A stretch of DNA of 64,000 nt, taken from Maribacter sp. MJ134. Lineage in GTDB: Bacteria > Bacteroidota > Bacteroidia > Flavobacteriales > Flavobacteriaceae. This document shows positions 8,922 through 17,948 of the stretch, one piece after another. A model generated the notes under the pieces. The model was not told where the DNA came from, did no database searches, and worked only from the letters and a program-made list of their open reading frames with translations. The stretch lies in NCBI RefSeq assembly GCF_003970695.1, contig NZ_CP034570.1:496001-560000 (forward strand), in the 5' to 3' direction. Positions within the stretch are counted from its first letter, which is position 1. Every line of letters begins with the position of its first letter. The position numbers were made by a program, and so were the translations under genes.

Positions 8922-9561
8922 GAATTTTAGCATTTTTGAAGCAAGGTTATCAAAAATAAAAAATCTCTCGCTACCAGGCGAGGCATCACACTTTAAAATG
9001 GCGCCCGAGGAGCGAATCGAAGAACTTTTAAAAGATAAGTTCAAGAAGAAAAATCTAAGAAAAGCGGCTGTGATGGCACTTTTTTACCCAGATGCGAACC
9101 ATGAAACTAAAATACTTTGCATTCTTAGAAAAACGTATAAGGGAGTACATTCCAACCAGGTGGCCTTTCCCGGAGGAAAGGTTGAAACTACGGATAGGGA
9201 CTTGATGGAAACCGCTTTGAGGGAGACCCATGAAGAAGTAGGGGTACACCCAAGTAATGTAAATGTGATTTCGGAAATTACCAAGGTCTATATTCCACCC
9301 AGTAATTTTGAGGTACAACCTTTCATTGGTCTTTATCCTAGTCCCAAACCATTTGTGATACAAGAATCTGAAGTGGAGGCACTACTGGAAATTTCTTTAG
9401 TAGATTTCTTACAAGACCACAATGTAGTCTCAAAAAAATTAAGCACTTCGTATGCTTCCGAGATGGAAGTACCTGCCTTTAAACTAAACGATTACATCGT
9501 ATGGGGAGCTACGGCAATGATGATGAGCGAGATAAAAGACTTGTTGAAGCAGGTGTTATAA
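8920..9561 (+). CDS. Nudix hydrolase, CoA pyrophosphatase family
   Basis: 213 residues. Upstream of the Nudix box there is the CoA-pyrophosphatase signature (KGVHSNQVAFPGGK) and then the box itself ending in ALRETHEEVG, supplying the metal-binding glutamates. Family members cleave coenzyme A or acyl-CoA to phosphopantetheine and 3',5'-ADP. The N-terminal stretch LPGEASHFKMAPEER is conserved in Bacteroidota orthologues, which supports the first ATG although it overlaps the divergent cyclophilin start by two bases. Followed after 25 bases by an acyltransferase on the same strand. Confidence 0.88.
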   Translation: MNFSIFEARLSKIKNLSLPGEASHFKMAPEERIEELLKDKFKKKNLRKAAVMALFYPDANHETKILCILRKTYKGVHSNQVAFPGGKVETTDRDLMETALRETHEEVGVHPSNVNVISEITKVYIPPSNFEVQPFIGLYPSPKPFVIQESEVEALLEISLVDFLQDHNVVSKKLSTSYASEMEVPAFKLNDYIVWGATAMMMSEIKDLLKQVL

Positions 9562-9586
9562 AACTCTATTTACTACTTTAGCGTCT

Positions 9587-10393
9587 ATGGGATTATTCAA
9601 GAAAAACCCTTTTGGGCATAACCTATTTCTAAAAAAGTGGCTTATACGTGTTCTAGCGTTACTCTCGCACCAACGTTATAAACGCTTTAATACTTTGGAT
9701 ATTGAGGGTTCGGAAATTATAAGGGGTCTCCCGGACACGAACGTGCTTTTCGTGAGTAATCATCAAACTTATTTCGCAGATGTGGTCGCCATGTTCCATG
9801 TCTTTAATGCTAGTTTAAGTGGCAGGGAAGATTCCATTAAAAACCTAGGATATATTTGGCAGCCCAAATTAAATATGTATTACGTGGCCGCTGCAGAGAC
9901 CATGAAGAAGAGTCTACTTACCAAAATTTTGGCCTACGCAGGGTCTATAAGTGTTCAGCGAACATGGAGGTCAGAAGGCCAAGATGTGAACAGACAGGTA
10001 AAAATGAGTGATATTTCAAATATCGGAACCGCTTTGGAAGATGGGTGGGTAATTACTTTTCCGCAAGGAACTACAACACCTTGGAAGCCACTTAGAAAAG
10101 GCACGGCCCACATTATCAAAAAATATAAGCCCTTAGTGGTACCGGTGGTCATAGATGGTTTTCGCCGTTCATTTGATAAGAAAGGATTACGGGTTAAGAA
10201 AAAAGGTATTCTACAATCTATGGTTATCAAGGAGCCGTTGGAAATCGATTACGAAAACGAATCTACCGAGGCCATCATTGAAAAATTAGAATACGCCATA
10301 GAGCAGCACCCGTCTTTTCTAAAAGTGATTTCGGAAAAGGAACTATTGGCCTACGAGGAAGAAAATAAAATGCGCAAATGGCGCAACGGTTAA
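9587..10393 (+). CDS. 1-acyl-sn-glycerol-3-phosphate acyltransferase-like protein
   Basis: 268 residues. The acyltransferase core shows the NHxxxxD catalytic motif as NHQTYFAD near residue 58-65 and the later FPQGTTTP block that corresponds to FPEGTRS for substrate phosphate binding, then VVIDGFRRSF. The enzyme would transfer an acyl chain to a glycerolipid at the inner face of the membrane; the altered FPQGTTTP leaves the acceptor uncertain. The gene follows the Nudix CoA pyrophosphatase by 25 bases. Its stop shares TTAA with the convergent downstream gene. Confidence 0.82.
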   Translation: MGLFKKNPFGHNLFLKKWLIRVLALLSHQRYKRFNTLDIEGSEIIRGLPDTNVLFVSNHQTYFADVVAMFHVFNASLSGREDSIKNLGYIWQPKLNMYYVAAAETMKKSLLTKILAYAGSISVQRTWRSEGQDVNRQVKMSDISNIGTALEDGWVITFPQGTTTPWKPLRKGTAHIIKKYKPLVVPVVIDGFRRSFDKKGLRVKKKGILQSMVIKEPLEIDYENESTEAIIEKLEYAIEQHPSFLKVISEKELLAYEEENKMRKWRNG

Positions 10394-11040
10394 ACTTCCA
10401 GCTGCTTTAATTCTTTGTAGTTTTTATTCAGTTTACGTAATAGCAGACCATATAACAAGAAATATACTCCGCCCATAAACAGCGTTAATAAGACTCCAAA
10501 AATACCAATGGTAAGCATTAACGTAATCCTTAGTTTTTCTGGGGATACTTTGTCCAAACCATCCTTTAACTCCGGAAATGCTGCGGCAATATCTTCACTT
10601 AGGTAAATACCGATGACCATGACCATTATAGTCACCATAATCATGGAGAGGGAAAAAATAACATAGTGTTTCACCGTTCTTCTGGTCTTGATAATTTTCT
10701 TCATTAAATTCTTCGAACTATCCAATACGGATATTTCCTTGAACCGCTGATAGAACTGAAAAATGAAATACGCTGCAATACCGTAGGAGAAAATAGAAAG
10801 ACCAAATAAATATTTGGATACGCCGATGTTTTCATAAACCTGCAAACCATCTTGCCAAGAAGGTACGAGATATAATAGGTGCGGTAGTGTAAATTCAAGA
10901 ATACTTATGGTCAAAATCCACTTCACAATAGAAGATGATTTCTTCCAAATCATTTTATGAATTTCGGTATAGGATAGCTTAGGCACGGCAATTTCCTTCT
11001 TTTGCCAGTCTTTTTTTAATAATTCCAATTCATCCGTCAT
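10390..11040 (-). CDS. Four-helix membrane protein downstream of an ECF sigma factor
   Basis: 216 residues. A cytoplasmic N-terminus (MTDELELLKKDWQKKE) is followed by four hydrophobic segments at about 36-58, 75-97, 123-147 and 170-205. I do not recognise a catalytic motif. It starts 4 bases after the sigma factor gene on the same strand, the usual place of an anti-sigma factor, and the short acidic-helical N-terminus could be the sigma-binding part; it has no zinc-binding HxxxCxxC motif. Anti-sigma function is inference from position only. Confidence 0.65.
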   Translation of the reverse strand: MTDELELLKKDWQKKEIAVPKLSYTEIHKMIWKKSSSIVKWILTISILEFTLPHLLYLVPSWQDGLQVYENIGVSKYLFGLSIFSYGIAAYFIFQFYQRFKEISVLDSSKNLMKKIIKTRRTVKHYVIFSLSMIMVTIMVMVIGIYLSEDIAAAFPELKDGLDKVSPEKLRITLMLTIGIFGVLLTLFMGGVYFLLYGLLLRKLNKNYKELKQLEV

Positions 11041-11044
11041 AACC

Positions 11045-11539
11045 TTATGGATTCAAAATGGTTCTTAATTTGTTTTTGATACGGTTCATCTTAACTCTGG
11101 CATTTACTTCTGTAATCCCCAGTGTTTCAGAAATTTCCATATAATTTTTATCTTCCAAGTACATAAAGACCAAGGCCTTGTCAATATCTCCTAACTGCCT
11201 AACTGCCTTGTACATCAACTTAAGCTGTTGTTCCTCCGTCTCATCGTATTCGTCGGCTTTTATTTTATAAATTACAGACTCATAGTCCTGCGTGTCAACA
11301 CGTCGCTTAGACTTTCTATACAATGTAATGGCCGTATTCAACGCAACCCGGTACATCCAAGTACTAAATTTGGCTTCGCCCCTAAATTTTGGATAGGCCT
11401 TCCACAGCTGAATGGTTATTTCCTGAAACAAATCGTTATGAGAATCGCGGTCGTTTGTATACAACGTACAGACCTTGTGAACAATGTTTTGATTGTCCTG
11501 CAGTTCCGTCACAAATTGATGTTCCAGCTCTTTATTCAC
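11045..11539 (-). CDS. ECF-type RNA polymerase sigma-70 factor
   Basis: 164 residues. Region 2 is visible in DLFQEITIQLWKAYPKFRG and FSTWMYRVALNTAI near 36-72, and region 4 in LVFMYLEDKNYMEISETLGI with its helix-turn-helix near 125-150. It is a two-domain ECF sigma factor that would direct RNA polymerase to a small regulon, probably in response to an envelope signal passed on by the membrane protein encoded 4 bases downstream. The regulon is not evident in the window. Confidence 0.92.
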   Translation of the reverse strand: MNKELEHQFVTELQDNQNIVHKVCTLYTNDRDSHNDLFQEITIQLWKAYPKFRGEAKFSTWMYRVALNTAITLYRKSKRRVDTQDYESVIYKIKADEYDETEEQQLKLMYKAVRQLGDIDKALVFMYLEDKNYMEISETLGITEVNARVKMNRIKNKLRTILNP

Positions 11540-11624
11540 GCTTGGTTGGTAGTTCTTACGAGATAAGTGTGTACAGGGTTCTTTTTGTTACAACAAAAAG
11601 GAAGTTTTTATTGTTACATAGCCG

Positions 11625-11681
11625 CCAGTAGCCAGTAGCCAGTAGCCAGTAACCAGTAGACAGTAGCCATTAGCAGTAACC
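11625..11681. repeat. Tandem 7-bp repeat (ccagtag)
   Basis: About eight consecutive copies of ccagtag with increasing divergence toward the right end (ccagtag three times, ccagtaa, ccagtag, acagtag, ccattag, cagtaac). It lies in the 153-base gap between the start of the ECF sigma gene and the end of the M20 peptidase gene. A 7-bp unit outside a coding region would be free to change copy number; its position upstream of the sigma gene could affect promoter spacing. Confidence 0.8.
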
Positions 11682-11692
11682 GTTCGACTTTA

Positions 11693-13120
11693 CTAATTTC
11701 TATAGTCCAACGCCGGTGACCGTTCACCCAGCAAAGGAATATATTTAAAATCCGTTCCTCTTCGGTCCACGAATTCTTTCCTGGCCTCACTGACTAATTG
11801 TTTGTTCTTGAATAGATCAATAGCCGTAAGTGTTAGTGTTTTTGCCGCTATCATCATTCCCTTGTTGCCTATAGAGGTTCCGCCCGCCGCAACGGCCTGC
11901 CAGCTATGCGCGGGAGTACCTGGCACCCACGTAGAGGCGCTCATACCTACCGTGGGTACAGCAAAACTAACATCTCCAACATCCGTTGAGCCAAAAGCTT
12001 TTGCTTCCGTTTTATAAGGCTGTATCTTTTTAGCGGTATCACTGTCAACACCGTCTTGGCCTAAACTCTTGGCAATTTTATCCGCGAATATCTTTTCTTC
12101 AGGCGTGTACTCCATGCCACCGATTTTGGATAGATTATCGTGCATTAATTTTTGTAATGTCAGGTTCGGCAGTAGTTCATGGGTTCCGCCGATCATTTCA
12201 TAATCCATAGTCGTACCTGTACCTAAAGCGGCTCCTTCGGCAGCTTTAACGATACGGTCAAAAATCTCGATGACTACATCCCTCGTATTGTGGCGCGCAT
12301 AGTAATACACTTCTGCAAAATCTGGAACTACGTTCGGAGCTTTTCCGCCATCTGTGATTACATAATGAATTCTGGCTTTTTCAGGGATGTGCTCTCGCAT
12401 CATGTTCACCATCATGTTCATGGCCTCCACGCCATCTAAAGAGGAGCGACCCATTTCTGGAGATGCCGCGGCATGGGCGGATACACCGTAAAAACGAAAT
12501 TTAGCCGATTTATTGGCCAACGCAGCTCCCGCACTGGCCGCATTTTGAGCTCCGGGATGCCAATGAAGGGCAACATCTACATCATTAAAAAGTCCTTCTC
12601 GTACCATGTAGACTTTTCCAGAACCACCTTCTTCGGCAGGAGTTCCATAAAAACGAATGGTCCCTTGCATCTTATTGGCCTTTAGCCAGTCCTTGGTAGC
12701 GATTGCGGCAGCAGTAGAGGCCGTGCCGAACAGGTGATGTCCACAGGCATGCCCCGCTACTTTTCCGGCTGATTTTTTTTCGGCTACTGCTTGTTGGGAT
12801 AATCCGGGCAAGGCATCATACTCGCCCATAATCCCGATTACGGGATTTCCACTACCATATTCCGCAATAAAGGCCGTAGGTATTCCGGCAACGCCTGTTT
12901 TTATGGTAAAGCCTTCATCTTCCAGTGTTTTTTGAAGTAAAGCAGAACTTTTAACCTCTTGATAACCCATTTCGGCCAAACCCCAAATCTCTTGAGCTAT
13001 GTTGGCATAGGTCTCGCTTTTGGCATCTAATCTTTTTAAAACATCATCCGTTGTTTTTTGAGCCTGTACGGTATACTGGGATACGAGTAAGAAAACTAAG
13101 ATGTAAAGGGATTTGTACAT
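11693..13120 (-). CDS. M20 family amidohydrolase (AbgB-like), secreted
   Basis: 475 residues. A signal peptide (about 1-20, ending VQAQ) is followed by the M20D fold: IGIMGEYDALPGLSQQ, the metal ligands in AGHACGHHLFGTA (near 120-130), the acidic pair in YGTPAEEGGSGKV and LHWHPG. The closest functional family is AbgB, which hydrolyses p-aminobenzoyl-glutamate; related enzymes act on N-acyl amino acids or indole-amino acid conjugates. The signal peptide puts this one in the periplasm, so it probably scavenges amidated compounds. It stands alone between a sigma operon and the divergent NDH-2 gene. Confidence 0.88.
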   Translation of the reverse strand: MYKSLYILVFLLVSQYTVQAQKTTDDVLKRLDAKSETYANIAQEIWGLAEMGYQEVKSSALLQKTLEDEGFTIKTGVAGIPTAFIAEYGSGNPVIGIMGEYDALPGLSQQAVAEKKSAGKVAGHACGHHLFGTASTAAAIATKDWLKANKMQGTIRFYGTPAEEGGSGKVYMVREGLFNDVDVALHWHPGAQNAASAGAALANKSAKFRFYGVSAHAAASPEMGRSSLDGVEAMNMMVNMMREHIPEKARIHYVITDGGKAPNVVPDFAEVYYYARHNTRDVVIEIFDRIVKAAEGAALGTGTTMDYEMIGGTHELLPNLTLQKLMHDNLSKIGGMEYTPEEKIFADKIAKSLGQDGVDSDTAKKIQPYKTEAKAFGSTDVGDVSFAVPTVGMSASTWVPGTPAHSWQAVAAGGTSIGNKGMMIAAKTLTLTAIDLFKNKQLVSEARKEFVDRRGTDFKYIPLLGERSPALDYRN

Positions 13121-13196
13121 TTTTGTTGGTATTTGAAATTAGCTTCTAAATATACTAAAAACCCCATATTCTTTTTTCAATGGAAGAAGGTTTGTT

Positions 13197-13204
13197 TAAT
13201 TTTG
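13197..13204 (+). promoter_or_regulatory. -7 promoter element for the NDH-2 gene
   Basis: TAATTTTG matches the Bacteroidota -7 consensus TAnnTTTG exactly and lies 17 bases before the NDH-2 start at 13222. No good TTG is seen at the expected -33 spacing, so the assignment rests on the -7 element and its position. Confidence 0.5.
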
Positions 13205-13221
13205 TACGTAAGATTTAAATT

Positions 13222-14514
13222 ATGAACATACCGCAGTCCAATTATCCAAGAATCGTTATTGTGGGAGGTGGTTTTGGCGGCATTTCCTTAGCTCAAAAAC
13301 TAAGTAAAAAAGAAGTTCAGGTAGTGCTTCTGGATAAAAACAACTATCACACTTTTCAGCCTTTATTATATCAAGTTTCTACGGGTGGTCTGGAACCGGA
13401 TTCCATTGCCTATCCTTTACGTAAGGTTTTGATCGGTTATGATAATTTCTTCTTTAGACTTGCTGAGGTAAAGGAAATACAGCCAGAAAAGAAGGTGTTA
13501 AGTACTTCCATAGGGGAAGTGAGTTATGATTATTTGGTTGTTGCCACCGGCTCGGAGACCAATTTCTTCGGGAACAAAGAGTTAGAAAAAAATGCGATGG
13601 CAATGAAATCCATTCCGCAATCCTTAAACCTTAGAAGTCTGATTCTCGAAAATTTTGAACAAGCCCTTTTAACGGACGATTACCATGAGCGAGATGCCCT
13701 AATGAATTTTGTTATTGTGGGTGGCGGACCAACAGGTGTGGAATTGGCAGGCGCCTTGGCCGAAATAAAAAAGGGAATTCTACCTAAGGATTATCCTGAT
13801 TTGGATACGCGGAGGGCACAAATCAATTTAGTACAGGGAGGCGACCGACTTCTAGATGCCATGAGTGCTAATGCTTCTGAAAAATCAGAACAATTTTTAG
13901 AAAAACTGGGCGTGCAAGTTTGGAAAAACACTAGAGTTACCGGCTACGATGGTAAAACGGTAACCACCAAAACCGATTTAACCTTTGACACGGCGACCCT
14001 TGTTTGGGCGGCCGGTGTAATGGGAGCAACGATTAAGGGTTTAGATGCAAAAGAATTACTGGCCGGCGGTAACCGATTGAATGTGAACGAATTTAATCAG
14101 GTAGAAGGATATCCCGAGATATTTGCCATTGGTGATATTGCCTGCATGCAAAGTGAGGATTATCCAAGAGGGCATCCTATGATGGCACAACCGGCCATAC
14201 AGCAAGGAAAGCATCTTGGTGAAAACCTGGTGCGTTTAATAGATGGAAAATCCCTGAAACCTTTTTCCTATCTGGATAAAGGCAGTATGGCAACAGTAGG
14301 TAGGAATAAAGCGGTGGTAGACTTGAAAAACCTTAAATTTCAAGGGGTTTTTGCTTGGTTCGTTTGGATGTTCGTGCACCTATTTTTCTTGATAGGCTTT
14401 AGAAATAGGGTAGTGGTCTTTGTAAATTGGGTGTATAATTATGTGCGCTTTGACCGTGAAGCAAGACTAATCATTAGGCCTTTTAAAAGAAATTATAGTC
14501 AATTCAAAGATTAG
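13222..14514 (+). CDS. ndh: Type II NADH dehydrogenase (NDH-2)
   Basis: 430 residues. Two dinucleotide-binding motifs are seen: VGGGFGGISLAQ at 14-25 for FAD and VIVGGGPTGVELAG at 164-178 for NADH. The ATG and GD motifs (VVATGSETNFF, FAIGDIACM) are also present. The C-terminal part has an aromatic hydrophobic stretch (WFVWMFVHLFFLIGF) that would anchor the protein to the inner membrane. It passes electrons from NADH to quinone without proton pumping. Its stop codon shares the bases TTAG with the convergent GH13 gene. Confidence 0.93.
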   Translation: MNIPQSNYPRIVIVGGGFGGISLAQKLSKKEVQVVLLDKNNYHTFQPLLYQVSTGGLEPDSIAYPLRKVLIGYDNFFFRLAEVKEIQPEKKVLSTSIGEVSYDYLVVATGSETNFFGNKELEKNAMAMKSIPQSLNLRSLILENFEQALLTDDYHERDALMNFVIVGGGPTGVELAGALAEIKKGILPKDYPDLDTRRAQINLVQGGDRLLDAMSANASEKSEQFLEKLGVQVWKNTRVTGYDGKTVTTKTDLTFDTATLVWAAGVMGATIKGLDAKELLAGGNRLNVNEFNQVEGYPEIFAIGDIACMQSEDYPRGHPMMAQPAIQQGKHLGENLVRLIDGKSLKPFSYLDKGSMATVGRNKAVVDLKNLKFQGVFAWFVWMFVHLFFLIGFRNRVVVFVNWVYNYVRFDREARLIIRPFKRNYSQFKD

Positions 14515-16214
14515 TCAATTGTATACAGCATGGCATGATAAGGGCGTACTTTAAATACGCCGTCTTTTACATGTACTACGGCATCATCGTTTGCCAAGAG
14601 TAATTTTGCATTCTGACCCTTGAACTGCTCTAAAGTTAGTATTTCCCGTTCCCTAGAAAAACTAAGAAGAATTAAATATTTGTCTTCTTCTAAAGTTCTC
14701 GTGTAGGCATAAACCCGTTCATTGTCCGGTGCAAGGAGTTCATAACTCCCATAGATGAGGGCTAAATGATCTTTCCTGATTTGAACCATTTTACGGAAAT
14801 AGTTCAAAACCGAGCCCCTATCATTTTCCTGTGATGCTACATTGATACCTTCTGCATAGTTATCGTTTACCTTGATCCATGGTTTTTCGTCTGAAAATCC
14901 CGCATTTTTAGAGGTGTCCCATTGCATGGGGGTTCTAGCATTATCTCTACTGGCATCTTTTTCATTTTCGATAAAAGCAGATACATCTCCACCTACATTC
15001 TTAACGCTTGCATATCTGTTCAGGGTATTAATGTCCTTGTAATCGGTAATATTTTGAAATCTAATATTCGTCATACCTATTTCTTCTCCGTAATAAAAAT
15101 AGGGAGTGCCCCTCATGGTCAATAAAAACGTTTGAAGCATGGTCGCGGAGTTGTACCAATGTGTTTTGGAATCGTCTCCCCATCTACTTACACTTCTGGG
15201 AAAATCGTGATTGTTAAGATACATACTACCCCAGCCTTTTTCAGAAAAAACAGCATCCCAATCGGTATGTATTTTTTTAAACTCCGTAAGTTTCCATTTA
15301 TCTTTTCGCATCATGAAAACTTCGTCTCCATCGCGGTCTAGGGACATCAAATCAAAATGGAAAAACATGTTCAGTTCCTTTCGGTCTTCGTCTACAAAGT
15401 CCAATGCGTTTTTTAAAGTAACTCCTGGAGCTTCTCCAACCGTCATCACATCATACTTAGAAAGTACTTCGTTGTTCATTTCATTGAGGTATTCGTGTAA
15501 ATTTGGTCCGTTAGCATAAAAGGGGACAAAGTTTCCCTCGTATTCCTGGGGAAGCTCTGGGTAGTTCGTGTCTTTTGAAATAAAGGATATTACATCCATA
15601 CGGAAACCATCTACGCCTTTCTCGAACCAAAAACGCATGGCATTGTATACTTCTTCCCTAAGTTTTGGATTCTCCCACTTTAAATCGGGTTGCTTCTCGG
15701 AAAAGTAATGCAGGTAGTATGCATTGGTGGTCTCGTCATATTTCCATGCATTGCCCTCCACATCAAAATAACTCCACCTTTTTGGCGGTATGCCTTTTTC
15801 GGCTGGCCACCAATGGTAATAATCCCTAAAAGGATTATCCCTGGACTTGCGAGATTCTACAAACCATTGGTGTTCATCGCTACTATGGTTAACCACAAGG
15901 TCCATGACGAGTTTTAGACCTCTTTGCTTCATTTCTTCAAGAAGCTGGTCAAAATCTTCCATGGTTCCAAACTCGGACATAATACCTCTGTAGTCACTTA
16001 TGTCGTAACCGTTATCATCGTTTGGTGAGGTGTATACCGGGTTGAGCCAAATAATGGTCACCCCTAGGCTTTTTATATAATCCAAACGCTTAATTATACC
16101 CTGTAAATCACCTATTCCGTTACCTGTAGTATCCTGAAAACTTCTAGGGTAGATTTGATATACGATACCTTCTTTCCACCACAATCTTTCTAAATGCTCT
16201 TTCAATTCGGCCAA
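14511..16214 (-). CDS. GH13 alpha-glucosidase (oligo-1,6-glucosidase / exo-alpha-glucosidase type)
   Basis: 567 residues, no signal peptide, so cytoplasmic. The GH13 core begins at GIVYQIYPRSFQDT; conserved regions are DLVVNHSSDEH near 105-115, the nucleophile Asp207 in GFRMDV, the acid/base Glu261 in TVGEAPG and Asp337 in NNHDFPRS. QPDLKWENP near 175 is typical of alpha-1,4/1,6-glucosidases of subfamilies such as 17, 23 and 31. It would release glucose from malto- or isomalto-oligosaccharides. Monocistronic, convergent with NDH-2; related alpha-glucan genes occur at 25-29 kb. Confidence 0.93.
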   Translation of the reverse strand: MAELKEHLERLWWKEGIVYQIYPRSFQDTTGNGIGDLQGIIKRLDYIKSLGVTIIWLNPVYTSPNDDNGYDISDYRGIMSEFGTMEDFDQLLEEMKQRGLKLVMDLVVNHSSDEHQWFVESRKSRDNPFRDYYHWWPAEKGIPPKRWSYFDVEGNAWKYDETTNAYYLHYFSEKQPDLKWENPKLREEVYNAMRFWFEKGVDGFRMDVISFISKDTNYPELPQEYEGNFVPFYANGPNLHEYLNEMNNEVLSKYDVMTVGEAPGVTLKNALDFVDEDRKELNMFFHFDLMSLDRDGDEVFMMRKDKWKLTEFKKIHTDWDAVFSEKGWGSMYLNNHDFPRSVSRWGDDSKTHWYNSATMLQTFLLTMRGTPYFYYGEEIGMTNIRFQNITDYKDINTLNRYASVKNVGGDVSAFIENEKDASRDNARTPMQWDTSKNAGFSDEKPWIKVNDNYAEGINVASQENDRGSVLNYFRKMVQIRKDHLALIYGSYELLAPDNERVYAYTRTLEEDKYLILLSFSREREILTLEQFKGQNAKLLLANDDAVVHVKDGVFKVRPYHAMLYTID

Positions 16215-16404
16215 TTTTTTTATAAATATATTGTTTTGGTTATTAAAAAAAGAGAATCAAAAAGGATAAGCGACACTATAACGATGGAGTTGTTTTCTTA
16301 TGAATGTTAAATACAGTATAATCTCGTTAAATGATTCATAAAAATGGATAGTCGTTTTATTTTTTAGAATAGCTTTAAAGTGGTTGAACTTCTAAAAAGG
16401 GCTT

Positions 16405-16920
16405 ATGTGGAAAATACATTCTTTTCTCTGTTTGTTTGTCATTTTACAATATGGCTTCTCGCAAAACCGGGAGAACGCTTCGGCAATATCGGATGCTGAA
16501 CCGAAATTGACACGCTCTACTTTTTCGTATCCCTTATTTTTAGATGATGAAGAGCATAGCTCTTTTTTGGTAAGGTATAGGCTCTCCGATAAGACCAGCG
16601 CAGAACTAAGAACCTTTTACGATACCTATAGAGCTACAAATCGTGTACGTTCCAATTTTCGGTTTAAACAGTGTTTGAACAAGAAATTATACCTGTACTC
16701 AGGACTGGAAATAGAAGCGGAGATAAATAAATATCCTCATGTAAAACAACAACCACCAAGAGTAGGACTCATTAATGGTCTGGGCTATGAGGTAAACAAA
16801 AGTTTTGTGATAGAAGGTGGATCAAATATTCAGATAAACAATTCTCCTATGGGTGTTTTTGGTGAACGCGATATTCCAATGCCGCAAGTTTATACGCTAG
16901 GCGGTAAAATCAAATTTTGA
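16405..16920 (+). CDS. Secreted hypothetical protein, possible small outer-membrane protein
   Basis: 171 residues. A signal peptide of about 19 residues (hydrophobic, ending GFSQ) is followed by a polar region and then alternating hydrophobic/polar strands (RYRLSDKTSAELRTFYDTY, KLYLYSGLEIEAEI, FVIEGGSNIQI) with a terminal phenylalanine after LGGKIK, as expected of a beta-barrel or an autonomously folding beta-sheet protein. No named family recognised. It lies alone, converging on xerD with only 3 bases between stops. The 190-base gap before it shows nothing else I can identify. Confidence 0.65.
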   Translation: MWKIHSFLCLFVILQYGFSQNRENASAISDAEPKLTRSTFSYPLFLDDEEHSSFLVRYRLSDKTSAELRTFYDTYRATNRVRSNFRFKQCLNKKLYLYSGLEIEAEINKYPHVKQQPPRVGLINGLGYEVNKSFVIEGGSNIQINNSPMGVFGERDIPMPQVYTLGGKIKF

Positions 16921-16923
16921 AGG

Positions 16924-17820
16924 CTATTTTCTAGGATGAAATTTATTCATCACTTCAGCTAAGTGACTCCTATCAACATGCATATATACCTCCGTTGTAG
17001 TAATACTTTCGTGTCCTAACATTTGTTGTATAGACCTAAGGTCTGCCCCATTTTCCAATAAATGCGTCGCAAAGGAGTGTCTAAAGGTATGTGGACTTAT
17101 ATTTTTGCGAAGCCCTATGTGCTCAGCCAAATCCTTGACTATGGTAAACACCATGGCACGTGTAAGCTGTTTACCTCTTCTGTTCAGAAAAAGAATATCT
17201 TGAAAACCCTCTTGGATTTTTAGGTGAATACGAACCTCGTCTTTGTAAATATTGATATATTTTTTATTGATGTTGCTTATGGGCACAAACCTTTGTTTAT
17301 TGCCTTTGCCGGTAACTTTGATAAAGTCTTCTTCAAAATAAAGGTCGGAAATTTTGAGTCCGATTAGCTCCGAAACACGTAGGCCACAGCCGTATAATGT
17401 TTCTAACATTGCTCGGTTTCGTTCTCCTTCTTTCTTACTTAAATCAATGGCGGCAATGAGTTGGTTTATTTCGTTTTCTGAAATCGTATCTGGAAGCTTA
17501 CGTCCAATTTTTGGAGACTCTATGAGGTCTAAGGGATTGTTGTCCCGGTAATCCTCAAAGACCAAATAGATGAAGAAACTTTTAAGTCCGGAAATAATAC
17601 GCGCTTGGGACCTGGGATTAACCTCTTTAGCAATTTCATAAACAAAGCGCTCCACCGTGTCTTTATGAATGTCCAAGGGAGAATCTTTTAACTTATTGGT
17701 CTCAAGAAATTTCACTAATTTCTCTATATCCCAAACATAGTTTTTTATAGAGTTATCCGCTAACCCTCTTTCTATTTTAAGGTAGGATTTAAAGTCTTTT
17801 AGGGCATGTTCCCAATTCAT
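16924..17820 (-). CDS. xerD: Tyrosine recombinase XerD/XerC
   Basis: 298 residues, the usual XerC/D length. The N-terminal SAM-like DNA-binding domain (1-105) is followed by the catalytic domain with Arg148 (CGLRVSEL), the HxxR box at His244/Arg247 (PHTFRHSFATHLL), His270 (MLGHESI) and the nucleophile Tyr279 (TTEVYMH). It resolves chromosome dimers at dif together with a partner and FtsK. Sequence features such as LENGADLRSIQQMLGH are typical of chromosomal XerD, and there is no mobile-element context, so I do not read it as a phage integrase. Confidence 0.92.
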   Translation of the reverse strand: MNWEHALKDFKSYLKIERGLADNSIKNYVWDIEKLVKFLETNKLKDSPLDIHKDTVERFVYEIAKEVNPRSQARIISGLKSFFIYLVFEDYRDNNPLDLIESPKIGRKLPDTISENEINQLIAAIDLSKKEGERNRAMLETLYGCGLRVSELIGLKISDLYFEEDFIKVTGKGNKQRFVPISNINKKYINIYKDEVRIHLKIQEGFQDILFLNRRGKQLTRAMVFTIVKDLAEHIGLRKNISPHTFRHSFATHLLENGADLRSIQQMLGHESITTTEVYMHVDRSHLAEVMNKFHPRK

Positions 17821-17948
17821 TGACCAATAGTTGTTTTCTAAAAAATTTGACTATTATTTAGGAAAGATAGGTCGAAAATTACAAATGCAAAGCCTCTGAA
17901 TAATAAAGATTTATATCTTTAACGCTTCAATCTAAAACACACTTTAAA

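Noticed and set aside
16924-17820. Phage or transposon integrase
   Set aside because: Length, catalytic residues and context match the chromosomal XerC/D recombinase; no attachment sites, phage genes or tRNA nearby.
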